A stretch of DNA of 13,069 nucleotides from Alcaligenaceae bacterium (GTDB taxonomy: Bacteria > Pseudomonadota > Gammaproteobacteria > Burkholderiales > Burkholderiaceae_B), in the NCBI GenBank assembly GCA_012512545.1, contig JAAZDZ010000293.1, forward strand, positions 1-13,069. Direction: 5' to 3'. How positions within the stretch are numbered: the first letter of the stretch is position 1; every line of letters starts with the position of its first letter. Shown here piece by piece: positions 6,868 through 13,069 of this stretch. The notes beneath the pieces were generated by a model. The model was not told where the DNA came from, made no database searches, and saw only the letters and a program-made list of their open reading frames with translations. The position numbers and the translations under genes were made by a program.

Positions 6868-7389
6868 TTGAAGCATGGTTTCGGTTCAACCGGCAGCGGC
6901 AGTTCCTATCACTTGTCGGGTGAGCTGTTCAACAAGGTCATGGACGTATCCATGGTCCACGTGCCGTACACCTCGCCCGGAGCCGTCTTTACCGACCTTC
7001 TGGGCGGGCGTCTGCAACTGGCATTGCCCGGCATTACCGCTGCTGCGCCCATGGTCAAGGACGGGCGTCTGAACGCGGTAGCTGTCATGTCCGGCACGCG
7101 CTCGGAAGTCATGCCTGACGTTCCGACGACGACCGAACTCGGCCAGCCGGAATTGAAATCTGAAACCTGGTTTGGCGTGCTGGCGCCTGCAGGCACACGG
7201 CCTGACGTCATTGAGAAAATCAATGGCGCCCTTAACGCGGCGCTCCAAACCTCAGAATTCAGGGCCAGACTGGTGCAGATGGGCTTCACGACCATGGGCG
7301 GAACGCCGCAGGAATTTGTCGATACTCTGGCTGAAGATATCGAGAAATGGGGTGAGATCGTGAAATTCTCGGGCGCGCAGCGCGATTAA
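6868..7389 (+). pseudogene. 5'-truncated Bug/TctC-family receptor remnant
   Basis: About 173 codons encode the C-terminal half of a Bug (TctC) solute receptor. Landmarks are FGSTGSGSSYHLSGELF, MVHVPYTSPGAVFTDLLGGRLQ, MPDVPTTTELGQPE and WFGVLAPAGTRPDVIEKIN, ending in EKWGEIVKFSGAQRD. Intact members, such as the one at 11974-12957, have about 320 residues with a signal peptide. Here the first ~150 residues and the export signal are missing. An in-frame TGA at 6856 blocks upstream reading, and the only early start-like codon is a TTG at 6868. The remaining frame is open and shows normal residue choice, so loss may be recent. Without its first domain and signal it cannot act as a periplasmic receptor. 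It closes the operon, where such a receptor gene would be expected, and is followed by the terminator. Confidence 0.85.
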
Positions 7390-7412
7390 GGCTGTTCAAT
7401 AACGAAGCGTGT

Positions 7413-7447
7413 CTGGCTGCATGGGTTAATGCAGCCAGGCATTTTTT
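7413..7447 (+). terminator. intrinsic terminator of the rightward operon
   Basis: A perfect 10-bp stem (7413-7422 CTGGCTGCAT with 7429-7438 ATGCAGCCAG) closes a GGGTTA loop. After GCA comes a run of six T at 7442-7447. It lies 24 bases after the stop of the receptor remnant. Read from the minus strand it has no T run behind it, so it should act mainly on rightward transcripts. Confidence 0.92.
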
Positions 7448-7490
7448 GTTCTCTCGTGAAGAAAATGTGGGGCGTGTGCTGGGACGCTTT

Positions 7491-8273
7491 TCAGGCGTCT
7501 TTGAAAACCGGCTTGCGCTTTTCCAGGAAGGCGGCCCCGCCTTCTTTGGCATCGTGCTGCGCACGGAGCATCTGCTGAAATTCCAGCTCCAGCCGGCATT
7601 GGGCTTCAAAGCTGTTTTCTTCCGAGGCATTCACCAGTTCGCGTGTTTTTCTCAAGGCTTGCGTGGGGCCGTTGACCAGTGGCTGAAGCCAGTGGCGCGC
7701 AGCGTCCAGCAATTGGGCATCTTCCACTGTCTGTGCCGTCAGCCCCCACGCCTCTGCGGTTGCGGCCGAAAGGGGTTCGCCTGTCATCATGAGTCTCAAC
7801 GCGCGACTGCGGCCAATGGCGCGCGGCAGAGTATAGGTGGCGCCCAGGTCGGGCACCAGGCCGATCCGGCTGAACGCCTGGATGAAACGGGCGGATTGGG
7901 CGGCGATGATGAAGTCGCAGGCCAGGGCCAGGGAAAAACCCGCGCCCGCCGCTACGCCGTTGACTGCGGCCAGCGTGGGAACGCGGCACTGGCGCAACGC
8001 TTCGATGCCGGGGTAGTAAGCCTCCATGAGTGTGCCAACGAGATCGGCGCCGTCAGGCAGACGGTTTTTCAGATCTTGCCCCGAGCAGAAACCACGGCCT
8101 GCACCGGTAAGAATCAGCGCTCGCGCGCGGGTGTCCTGATTCACTGTCTCAACGGCCCGCCTGAGTTCTGCCATGAGGTCGAAGGTCAGGGCGTTGAGCG
8201 CATCGGGGCGGTTCAGCGTGATTGTTGCAATGGTGTCGCGGATTTCAAAGTGGATCTGGGTGTATTCGGACAT
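7491..8273 (-). CDS. crotonase-fold enoyl-CoA isomerase/hydratase-family protein (PaaG-like), leftward operon
   Basis: This 260-residue crotonase-fold protein has NRPDALNALT (21-30), the first oxyanion strand GRGFCSGQDLKNR (59-71), the second NGVAAGAGFSLALACD (105-120), and RIGLVPDLGATYTLPR (136-151). Positions aligned with both hydratase glutamates are replaced (Ser114 and Phe134). Asp142 in LVPDLG lies where PaaG-type and enoyl-CoA isomerases carry an acidic residue, so isomerisation of a ring or double bond is more likely than hydration. ATG at 8273 is preferred because the homology begins there; an upstream in-frame TTG at 8291 has no ribosome-binding site. The site before ATG is itself weak (AGGCAG). 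It is the last gene of the leftward operon, 22 bases after the SDR gene. No clear leftward terminator is seen after it. Confidence 0.9.
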   Translation of the reverse strand: MSEYTQIHFEIRDTIATITLNRPDALNALTFDLMAELRRAVETVNQDTRARALILTGAGRGFCSGQDLKNRLPDGADLVGTLMEAYYPGIEALRQCRVPTLAAVNGVAAGAGFSLALACDFIIAAQSARFIQAFSRIGLVPDLGATYTLPRAIGRSRALRLMMTGEPLSAATAEAWGLTAQTVEDAQLLDAARHWLQPLVNGPTQALRKTRELVNASEENSFEAQCRLELEFQQMLRAQHDAKEGGAAFLEKRKPVFKDA

Positions 8274-8295
8274 GGAGGCTGCCTGAGTCAAAAGG

Positions 8296-9069
8296 TTATA
8301 CGCCGATGGTGTATCCGCCGTTGACCGACAAATGCTGGCCCGTTACATAGCTGGCGGCCTGCGACAGCAGAAAGCAGATGGGCTGGCAGGCTTCTTCGGG
8401 GGAGGTAAAGCGGCGCATGGGAATCTGCGCCAGGAATGTTTCGCGGAACTTGTCGGAGCGCACGGTTTCGGTCATTTCGGTTTCGACCACACCATAGCAG
8501 ACGGAATTTACGCGAATGCCTTTGGCCGCCCATTCGCGCGCTGCGCTCATGGTGATGCCCATGACGCCGGATTTCGCGGCGCCGTAGTTGATCTGGCCGA
8601 TGGTGCCGCGACGGCCCGCATCTGAAGAAATGTTCACAATGGCAGACGGAGACGCATCGCCGCTTTCCTGGCGTTCCAGCATGTGGCGGCCGACGGCCTG
8701 CAGGCAATGGAAGACGCCCGACAGGTTGATGTCGATGACCTGCTGCCATTGTTCAACCGACATCTTGTGAATCATGGCTGCGCGCACAATGCCTGCGTTA
8801 TTGACCAGGCCATTGATGGCGCCGCGAGCCGCGACGGTTTTTTCGACAACTTGCTGCACGAAGGCCGGGTCGGCGACGGAGCCGGCATGCACGGTGGCGC
8901 GATCTTCGCCAAGTTCGGCGGCCAGGGCTTCCAGGCGCTCAGCCTGCAGGTCGATGAGCGTCACGTGGGCGCCCAATTCAACGCTCAGGCGGGCGGTCGC
9001 TTCACCAATGCCTTGTGCAGCGCCGGTCACGATGATGTTCTGGCCTTCCAGGCTCATGGGGTTGATCAT
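8296..9069 (-). CDS. SDR-family dehydrogenase (FabG-like)
   Basis: This 257-residue classical short-chain dehydrogenase oxidises or reduces a hydroxy/keto group, here probably on a hydroxyacyl-CoA. The Rossmann motif is TGAAQGIG (15-22), with Asp40 at the end of the second strand (VTLID), favouring NAD over NADP. NNAG is at 90-93 and the catalytic set is Asn115, Ser149, Tyr162 and Lys166 (YGAAK). The C-terminal SYVTGQHLSVNGGY segment is typical of FabG-like enzymes. ATG at 9069 overlaps the previous stop as ATGA, with AAGGAA about 8 bases upstream. A second Met at residue 5 lacks a ribosome site. An NAD enzyme fits oxidation in a beta-oxidation-like route; a fatty acid synthesis role is less likely in this operon. 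Confidence 0.93.
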   Translation of the reverse strand: MINPMSLEGQNIIVTGAAQGIGEATARLSVELGAHVTLIDLQAERLEALAAELGEDRATVHAGSVADPAFVQQVVEKTVAARGAINGLVNNAGIVRAAMIHKMSVEQWQQVIDINLSGVFHCLQAVGRHMLERQESGDASPSAIVNISSDAGRRGTIGQINYGAAKSGVMGITMSAAREWAAKGIRVNSVCYGVVETEMTETVRSDKFRETFLAQIPMRRFTSPEEACQPICFLLSQAASYVTGQHLSVNGGYTIGV

Positions 9070-10301
9070 TGAGTGGTTTCCTTGTGTGAGGGGGTGGGGG
9101 TGCGGGCGGCGGCGGTGACCGATACACCAGCCTGCAGAAGCGCCTGTATTTCGTCGCTGCTGTAACCGAGTTCGCTCAGGATTTCGACGCTGTGCTCGCC
9201 ATGCAAGGGCGCATGCCGCTGGAAATCCGCCGGGTTCGCGCGCATAGAGAGCGCGGGTGTGGTGTGCCTGAGTCGTCCTTCGGTGGGGTGATCCACTTCC
9301 AGCCAGAAGCCCGAAGCCTGCAGCTGCTCGTCATTCAGCAGGTCGTCAATGGTGTTGACGCGCATGACGGGAATCTGCGCTTCCAGCAAGGCCGTTTCAA
9401 GCTCCGCGCTGCGGCGGGTTGCAACGGCTTCCGCCAGAAAGGCATAGACTTTGTCAGCGTTATTGACACGCGCCGACATCGTGGCAAAGTCGGGGTGATC
9501 GCGCAGTTCCTCGCGCCCGACGATTCTGAAGAAGTCGTGCCAGTTCTTGTTTGTATAAGGCAGCACGGCCAGATAGCCATCCAGGGTTTTGTACGGACGG
9601 CGTTCCGGGGTGAGAATGCGCGCATACCCCATGCCTGCAATGGGCGGCTCGAAAGTCGCGCCGTACAGATGCTCGACCAGGTTGAAATCCACCATGGTTT
9701 CCAGCATGGTGACTTCCAGCGCCTGGCCCTGGCCGCTATGGCCGCGTTGCAGCAAGGCTGCCAGGATTTTGCTGACAACGGCGTAAGCGGCGGTTTTGTC
9801 AGCCACAATGCTGGGCACGAAGCGCGGCTGGTCGGAAATGGTGCCAACCAGATGTGCCATACCGCTGGCGGCCTGAATGATGTCGTCGTAAGCCGGGTGG
9901 TTGGCCATGGGGCCTGCATGGTGGAAACCGTAAGCCGCGCAATGAATCAGGCGCGGGTTCTTGCGGCGGAAAGCTTCATAGCTGATGCCCAGTTTTTCTG
10001 CGGCCTGCGGGCGCAGGTTGTGCAGCAGGATGTCGGCGTCAGCCACCAAACGCTCCAGGGCTTCTTTGCCTTCCGGCTGCTGCAGGTCCAGAACGATGCT
10101 GCGCTTGTGCCTGTTGGTGTTCAGGAACACCGCTGCCATGCCGGGATTCTTGTGCGGCCCCATTTGGCGGGTCACGTCGCCAACAGGGGATTCGACCTTG
10201 ATGATGTCCGCACCCAGTTCGCCCAGCATCTGCGAAGCCCAGGGCCCCATGACGACAGACGAAAGATCAATGATGCGGATACCGTCCAGAGGGAGCTTCA
10301 T
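9066..10301 (-). CDS. class III (CaiB/BaiF family) CoA-transferase, leftward operon
   Basis: This 411-residue enzyme is of the same family as, and closely similar to, the one at 1445-2671. It has GIRIIDLSSVVMGPWASQML at the N-terminus, GADIIKVE (30-37), FLNTNRHKRSIVLDLQ (59-74) and HPAYDD (135-140), with Asp139 as the expected catalytic aspartate. It would load CoA onto the acid taken in, from a donor such as succinyl-CoA or acetyl-CoA (donor not known). ATG at 10301 overlaps the DUF35 stop (ATGA), and its own stop overlaps the SDR start, so it sits in a chain of translationally coupled genes. The shared ERRPYKTLDGY region and nearly equal length suggest an old duplication with the opposing operon's copy. 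Confidence 0.93.
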   Translation of the reverse strand: MKLPLDGIRIIDLSSVVMGPWASQMLGELGADIIKVESPVGDVTRQMGPHKNPGMAAVFLNTNRHKRSIVLDLQQPEGKEALERLVADADILLHNLRPQAAEKLGISYEAFRRKNPRLIHCAAYGFHHAGPMANHPAYDDIIQAASGMAHLVGTISDQPRFVPSIVADKTAAYAVVSKILAALLQRGHSGQGQALEVTMLETMVDFNLVEHLYGATFEPPIAGMGYARILTPERRPYKTLDGYLAVLPYTNKNWHDFFRIVGREELRDHPDFATMSARVNNADKVYAFLAEAVATRRSAELETALLEAQIPVMRVNTIDDLLNDEQLQASGFWLEVDHPTEGRLRHTTPALSMRANPADFQRHAPLHGEHSVEILSELGYSSDEIQALLQAGVSVTAAARTPTPSHKETTQ

Positions 10302-10708
10302 GAGTCGGGCCCCCCGCCGACAGGTCGGAAGACAGGCAGGTGCCGTCCGCCCTCGGTTTTCTTGAAAACCACTTCAACCGGCTGGCCGATGGCAAGGCTG
10401 TCGAGGTCGCAGTCCACGATGTTGCTCATCATTGTGACGCCTTCCTCCAGCGTGACATAGGCGATGGCGTAGGGAACCGGCGCCCGCCGCATGATGGAGT
10501 AGGAATAAATGGTGCCCTTGCCGCTGGCGGCATACCACGAGGTGTCACTGCTCAGGCAGACGGGGCAGACGGCCCGGGGGTAGAAGTGGGTTTGCGAGCA
10601 GGAGTCGCAGCGTTTGAGCTGCAGGCTGCCCTGGTCGGCGGAATCCCAATAGTGTCCGGTTTCAAGATTGACGATGGGATCGGGGTAGGTTCTTTCAGTG
10701 GCGCTCAT
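10298..10708 (-). CDS. zinc-ribbon/OB-fold protein (DUF35 family), thiolase partner
   Basis: This 136-residue protein has an N-terminal helix and a rubredoxin-like zinc ribbon with CDSC (Cys34, Cys37) and CPVC (Cys48, Cys51). An OB-fold half follows (GKGTIYSYSIMRRAPVPYAIAYV, about 63-85, to the C-terminus). Proteins of this type bind acyl-CoA and form complexes with thiolase-fold enzymes; the DUF35 domain of ChsH2 with the aldolase Ltp2 is the best known case. ATG at 10708 is chosen because it overlaps the thiolase stop (ATGA) and starts the conserved region. The open frame extends upstream to 10795, but only through residues that look like thiolase read out of frame. It should act as a subunit of the neighbouring thiolase-fold protein rather than on its own. 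Confidence 0.93.
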   Translation of the reverse strand: MSATERTYPDPIVNLETGHYWDSADQGSLQLKRCDSCSQTHFYPRAVCPVCLSSDTSWYAASGKGTIYSYSIMRRAPVPYAIAYVTLEEGVTMMSNIVDCDLDSLAIGQPVEVVFKKTEGGRHLPVFRPVGGGPDS

Positions 10709-11892
10709 GCGTCGTAGCTCCCAAGAATGACTGTGGCGCTGCCCATGCGTGTGCCGATGGAACCGCCGGTTCCGTGCGCCAGGGCGATCTGGCAATGAGG
10801 CACTTGCACGGCGGGATGGGCCTCGCCGCGCAGTTGGCGGACGGCTTCGATGACTTTGGTGATGCCGCCCCGATTATTCGGATGGTTGTTGCACAGACCT
10901 CCACCGTCTGTGTTGAAGGGCAGCTTGCCCACGCCGGATATCAGGTTGCCATCCGCGACAAATCGCCCGCCTTCGCCCTTGGCGCAGAAACCCAGATCTT
11001 CCAGGGTGATGAGGACGGTAATCGTGAAGCTGTCGTAAATGGAGGCGTAGTGGATGTCGGCAGGCTTCAGGCCCGCTTGTTCAAAGGCGATCGGGCCTGA
11101 AACGACGGCTCCTGTGTAGGTAAGGTCTACCTGGCCGCCGTTCAGGTGTTTGACGGCTTCGCCAGCGCCCAGCACCTTGACGCAGCGGTCGCCCAGTTTC
11201 TTCGCGATTTCCGGGCTGACAACAATCAAGGCGCCGCCCCCGTCACTGATGACACAGCAATCAAGGCGGTGCAGAGGGTCAGCCACCATGGGGGAGTTGA
11301 CGACATCATCAACGGTGACGACATTGCGCAGCATGGCCCGTTCATTATGCTGGGCATGCTGCGAGGCCGCGACCTTGATCCACGCGAGCTGTTCGCTGGT
11401 GGTGCCGTATTCGTGCATGTGCCGCATCGCGGCCATGCCGTAAAGGTTGGTGATGGCGGGCCCATAGGGCAGCTCGAAGCCGTAATCCGGCACACCCGGC
11501 CCGTACTGGCGCGAACCCAGCGATGTCACGCCTTCGGCGCGCGGGCGTCCAGCCAGCGTGATCAGCGCCACGGAGCATTTTCCTGCTGCAATAGCCTGGG
11601 CGGCATGGCCCACATGTGCGACATAGGACGAGCCGCCCATTTCGGTGGTGTCGATATGGCGCAGCTTCAACCCCATGTATTCGGCCATGGCCAGGCCACC
11701 CAGGCCCGGGGCATCTCCCGCGCAAAAATAGCCATCGACATCGTCTTTGGTCAGGCCGGCGTCGCGCAACGCGCCTGCGGCGCATTCCGCATGCAGTTGC
11801 GCAATGGTTTTGTCATCCGCTTTGCGTATGGGATGTTCGTATGCGCCCGCAATGTACGCGTCGCAGTGTCGAGGGGAACGATTGACTTGCAT
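10705..11892 (-). CDS. thiolase-fold protein (SCP-x/Ltp2-like), lacking the nucleophilic Cys
   Basis: This 395-residue thiolase-superfamily protein is of the lipid-transfer/SCP-x branch. It has AYIAGAYEHP near the start, AQAIAAG (98-104), SDGGGALIVVS (216-226), IYDSFTITVLITLEDLGFC (285-303), NNHPNNRGG (335-343) and LAHGTGGSIGTRMG (371-384). In biosynthetic and degradative thiolases a Cys sits about ten residues before the AAQAI helix. Here that stretch is EMGGSSYVAHV and no Cys lies between residues 58 and 105. The C-terminal Cys-x-Gly is also changed to His373-Gly. Ltp2-type aldolases are likewise unlike true thiolases and work with a DUF35 partner, which is the next gene. Retro-aldol cleavage is therefore plausible. 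ATG at 11892 has only a weak GAGA upstream, but family homology begins there. Confidence 0.9.
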   Translation of the reverse strand: MQVNRSPRHCDAYIAGAYEHPIRKADDKTIAQLHAECAAGALRDAGLTKDDVDGYFCAGDAPGLGGLAMAEYMGLKLRHIDTTEMGGSSYVAHVGHAAQAIAAGKCSVALITLAGRPRAEGVTSLGSRQYGPGVPDYGFELPYGPAITNLYGMAAMRHMHEYGTTSEQLAWIKVAASQHAQHNERAMLRNVVTVDDVVNSPMVADPLHRLDCCVISDGGGALIVVSPEIAKKLGDRCVKVLGAGEAVKHLNGGQVDLTYTGAVVSGPIAFEQAGLKPADIHYASIYDSFTITVLITLEDLGFCAKGEGGRFVADGNLISGVGKLPFNTDGGGLCNNHPNNRGGITKVIEAVRQLRGEAHPAVQVPHCQIALAHGTGGSIGTRMGSATVILGSYDA

Positions 11893-11913
11893 AAGATACG
11901 TGTTCTCTATGGG

Positions 11914-11961
11914 CGGCTGCGCGGGCCTCCCGGAAATTCTGGGTGACAGCGTGCGCAGCCG
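11914..11961 (-). other. nested stem-loop between the receptor and thiolase genes
   Basis: In the 81-base gap between the Bug stop and the thiolase start, a perfect 9-bp stem pairs 11914-11922 with 11953-11961 (CGGCTGCGC/GCGCAGCCG on the plus strand). The 30-base interior holds a second imperfect hairpin around CCCAGAATTTCCGGG on the minus strand. No T run follows in the leftward direction, so it is not a simple terminator. Such a structure could protect the upstream receptor mRNA or lower expression of the enzymes below it. Confidence 0.55.
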
Positions 11962-11973
11962 GATACAGATGAT

Positions 11974-12957
11974 TTACTGCCGGGTGATGCCGACGGCTTT
12001 GATGACTTCGCCCCAACGATCAAAGTCGCTTTGCAGACGTTCGCGGTAGCTTGAACTGTCGGTGTAATCCAGCGCGTTGCCGGTTTGTGCAACGTGTTCC
12101 TTGAACGCATCCGACTTCAGGCCGCTTTCCAGGGCCGCCGACAGGCGTTCCACCAGGGGTTCAGGCAGCTTCGGCGGAGCGATCAGGCCAAAGGAAGAAT
12201 CCATGACCAGGGTGGGATAGCCCTGCTCTGTAGAGGTGGGCAGATCAGGCAGGAGCGCTGCGCGTCCGGGGGACACGGTGGCGATGGGACGGATCGCGCC
12301 CGACTGGATATGCGGCAGGGCCGAATAGGCTTCCACCACCATCAGGCCGACACGCCCGGCCACAGTGTCCATGAGCGCGGGGTTGCTGCCTTTGTAGGGA
12401 ATGTGGGAGAAATTGAGATCGGCTTTACGGCCGAAGTCTTCCATCATCATGTGGCCGGGGCTGCCCGGGCCGGAGGACGTGTACTGAACGTCTTCTTTCT
12501 GTTTCTTGGCGTATTCGACGAGTTCGTCGATGTTGTTGACATCAATCACGCTGGGATTCACGACCAGAAACATGCGCACGCCCAGGTAGGAACCGATGGG
12601 TGTGAAGCGCTCTTGCATGTCGAGATCGGCATTCTGGAAGTGCAGGGCAGTGGTGGTCGTGTTGTTGAGCACCATGAGGGTGTAGCCATCCGGGTCGGAT
12701 TTGGTGAGGTTATCCAGCCCGATCAACCCCGAAGCCCCCGCCCGGTTTTCCACCACAACAGGCTGGCCGAGCTCATTGCGCAGTTCGGAGGCGAGCAGCC
12801 GGCCAACCAGATCAGAAGGCCCCCCTGCCGGGTAGGACACAATCAGTTTAAGAGGTCTGGAAGGGTAGTTGTCCTGGGCGGCAGCAGGGGCGGCGATTGC
12901 GAGGGTTGCAACGCTTGCCAGCGCCGCCATCAGCTTGTACAGCGAGGGCAGTTTCAT
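11974..12957 (-). CDS. Bug/TctC-family periplasmic solute receptor
   Basis: This 327-residue receptor of the tripartite tricarboxylate transporter (TctC/Bug) family binds organic acids in the periplasm. A signal peptide occupies residues 1-27 (basic start, hydrophobic helix, APAAA before QDN). The two-lobed receptor follows: VSYPAGGPSDLVGRLLA, VVVENRAGASG, TSSGPGSPGHMM, HIPYKGSNPALMDTVAG, LPDLPTSTEQGYP and FGLIAPPKLP, ending RWGEVIKAVGITRQ. ATG at 12957 has AAGGAG 5 bases upstream. It is the first gene of the leftward operon; no TctA or TctB gene is near, so it either shares a transporter encoded elsewhere or acts in sensing, as several orphan Bug proteins do. The truncated relative at 6868-7389 lies in the facing operon. 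Confidence 0.95.
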   Translation of the reverse strand: MKLPSLYKLMAALASVATLAIAAPAAAQDNYPSRPLKLIVSYPAGGPSDLVGRLLASELRNELGQPVVVENRAGASGLIGLDNLTKSDPDGYTLMVLNNTTTTALHFQNADLDMQERFTPIGSYLGVRMFLVVNPSVIDVNNIDELVEYAKKQKEDVQYTSSGPGSPGHMMMEDFGRKADLNFSHIPYKGSNPALMDTVAGRVGLMVVEAYSALPHIQSGAIRPIATVSPGRAALLPDLPTSTEQGYPTLVMDSSFGLIAPPKLPEPLVERLSAALESGLKSDAFKEHVAQTGNALDYTDSSSYRERLQSDFDRWGEVIKAVGITRQ

Positions 12958-12974
12958 AAAGTCTCCTTGTTGTG

Positions 12975-12984
12975 CGAATATTCG
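12975..12984. promoter_or_regulatory. 10-base palindrome in the leftward leader
   Basis: CGAATATTCG is a perfect palindrome in the untranslated leader, 18 bases upstream of the Bug start codon. It could be a small operator or a chance repeat; there is no dedicated regulator gene beside this operon in the window. Confidence 0.3.
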
Positions 12985-12992
12985 TCTTATTA

Positions 12993-13004
12993 ACGTAAGT
13001 ACGT
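12993..13004. promoter_or_regulatory. inverted repeat at the leftward transcription start, operator candidate
   Basis: ACGTA-AG-TACGT is a perfect 5-bp inverted repeat with a 2-base centre, flanked by AT-rich sequence. It begins just downstream of the proposed -10 box and covers the expected start of leftward transcription, a position typical for a repressor site. The binding protein is not known. Confidence 0.4.
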
Positions 13005-13005
13005 A

Positions 13006-13034
13006 TTTTTAAGTCTGGTCGATGTTGCTGTCAA
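13006..13034 (-). promoter_or_regulatory. promoter of the leftward operon
   Basis: On the minus strand a perfect TTGACA -35 box (13029-13034) is followed after 17 bases by TAAAAA (13006-13011), a 4-of-6 match to the -10 consensus. Transcription would start near 12999, leaving a leader of about 40 bases before the receptor gene. The rest of the right edge, to 13069, shows no coding sequence that I can support. Confidence 0.6.
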
Positions 13035-13069
13035 GCGGAAGTTCCGACCAGGCGATGCGGTGTTATCTC

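Noticed and set aside
5576..6889. Minus-strand open frame of 437 codons opposite the acyl-CoA dehydrogenase
   Set aside because: Same reason: the plus strand carries clear dehydrogenase motifs, while this reading shows a His/Ala/Gly-rich composition with no recognisable domain.
9192..10460. Plus-strand open frame of 422 codons opposite the leftward CoA-transferase
   Set aside because: Antisense shadow of a gene with clear catalytic motifs; no credible start site or domain.
10709..10795. N-terminal extension of the DUF35 protein
   Set aside because: This is the thiolase gene read out of frame; the ATG at 10708 overlaps the thiolase stop in the same manner as the other junctions.
1..13069. 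tRNA, rRNA, CRISPR array, insertion sequence or phage genes
   Set aside because: I looked for cloverleaf-like segments, regularly spaced repeats, transposase motifs and terminal inverted repeats and saw none.

Overview
The window looks like chromosomal DNA from a GC-rich betaproteobacterium, most likely of the Alcaligenaceae (Bordetella/Achromobacter/Advenella type). The main reasons are two Bug (TctC-family) periplasmic receptors without their TctA/TctB membrane partners, a pattern greatly expanded in that family, and dense operons of CoA-dependent acid-degradation genes. Taxonomy is inferred from gene content only.

Layout. Positions 1-581 carry the glycine-rich tail of one TPM-domain protein and a complete second TPM-domain protein, an unrelated housekeeping pair. 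A leftward IclR-type regulator (578-1339) meets them tail to tail and is divergent from a rightward operon (1445-7389). That operon encodes a class III CoA-transferase, a CitE/HpcH-type lyase, an acetyl-CoA hydrolase/transferase-type CoA-transferase, a crotonase, an acyl-CoA dehydrogenase and a 5'-truncated Bug receptor, and it ends at a strong intrinsic terminator (7413-7447). A second operon runs leftward from the right edge (12957 down to 7491): an intact Bug receptor, a Cys-less thiolase-fold protein, a DUF35 zinc-ribbon/OB protein, a second class III CoA-transferase, an SDR dehydrogenase and a second crotonase. The two operons converge.

How the genes may work together. The leftward operon suggests uptake and detection of an organic acid by Bug, CoA activation by the class III transferase, crotonase chemistry, NAD-linked oxidation by the SDR, and C-C cleavage by the thiolase/DUF35 pair. 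The rightward operon suggests CoA transfer, dehydrogenation, a crotonase step and lyase cleavage, resembling in outline the breakdown of branched C5 dicarboxylates (itaconate, mesaconate or methylsuccinate type). The substrate cannot be read from sequence. Only the rightward operon has an acyl-CoA dehydrogenase and only the leftward one an alcohol dehydrogenase, so the two may be halves of one pathway.

The most striking signals are: a clear sigma70-type promoter at 1374-1402 overlapped by a long inverted repeat with a third half-site at the start codon (a likely IclR operator); a CoA-transferase with Gly where the family's catalytic Glu is expected; crotonases missing hydratase glutamates; a thiolase lacking its nucleophilic Cys, paired with DUF35 as in Ltp2-ChsH2 aldolases; and a decapitated Bug gene.
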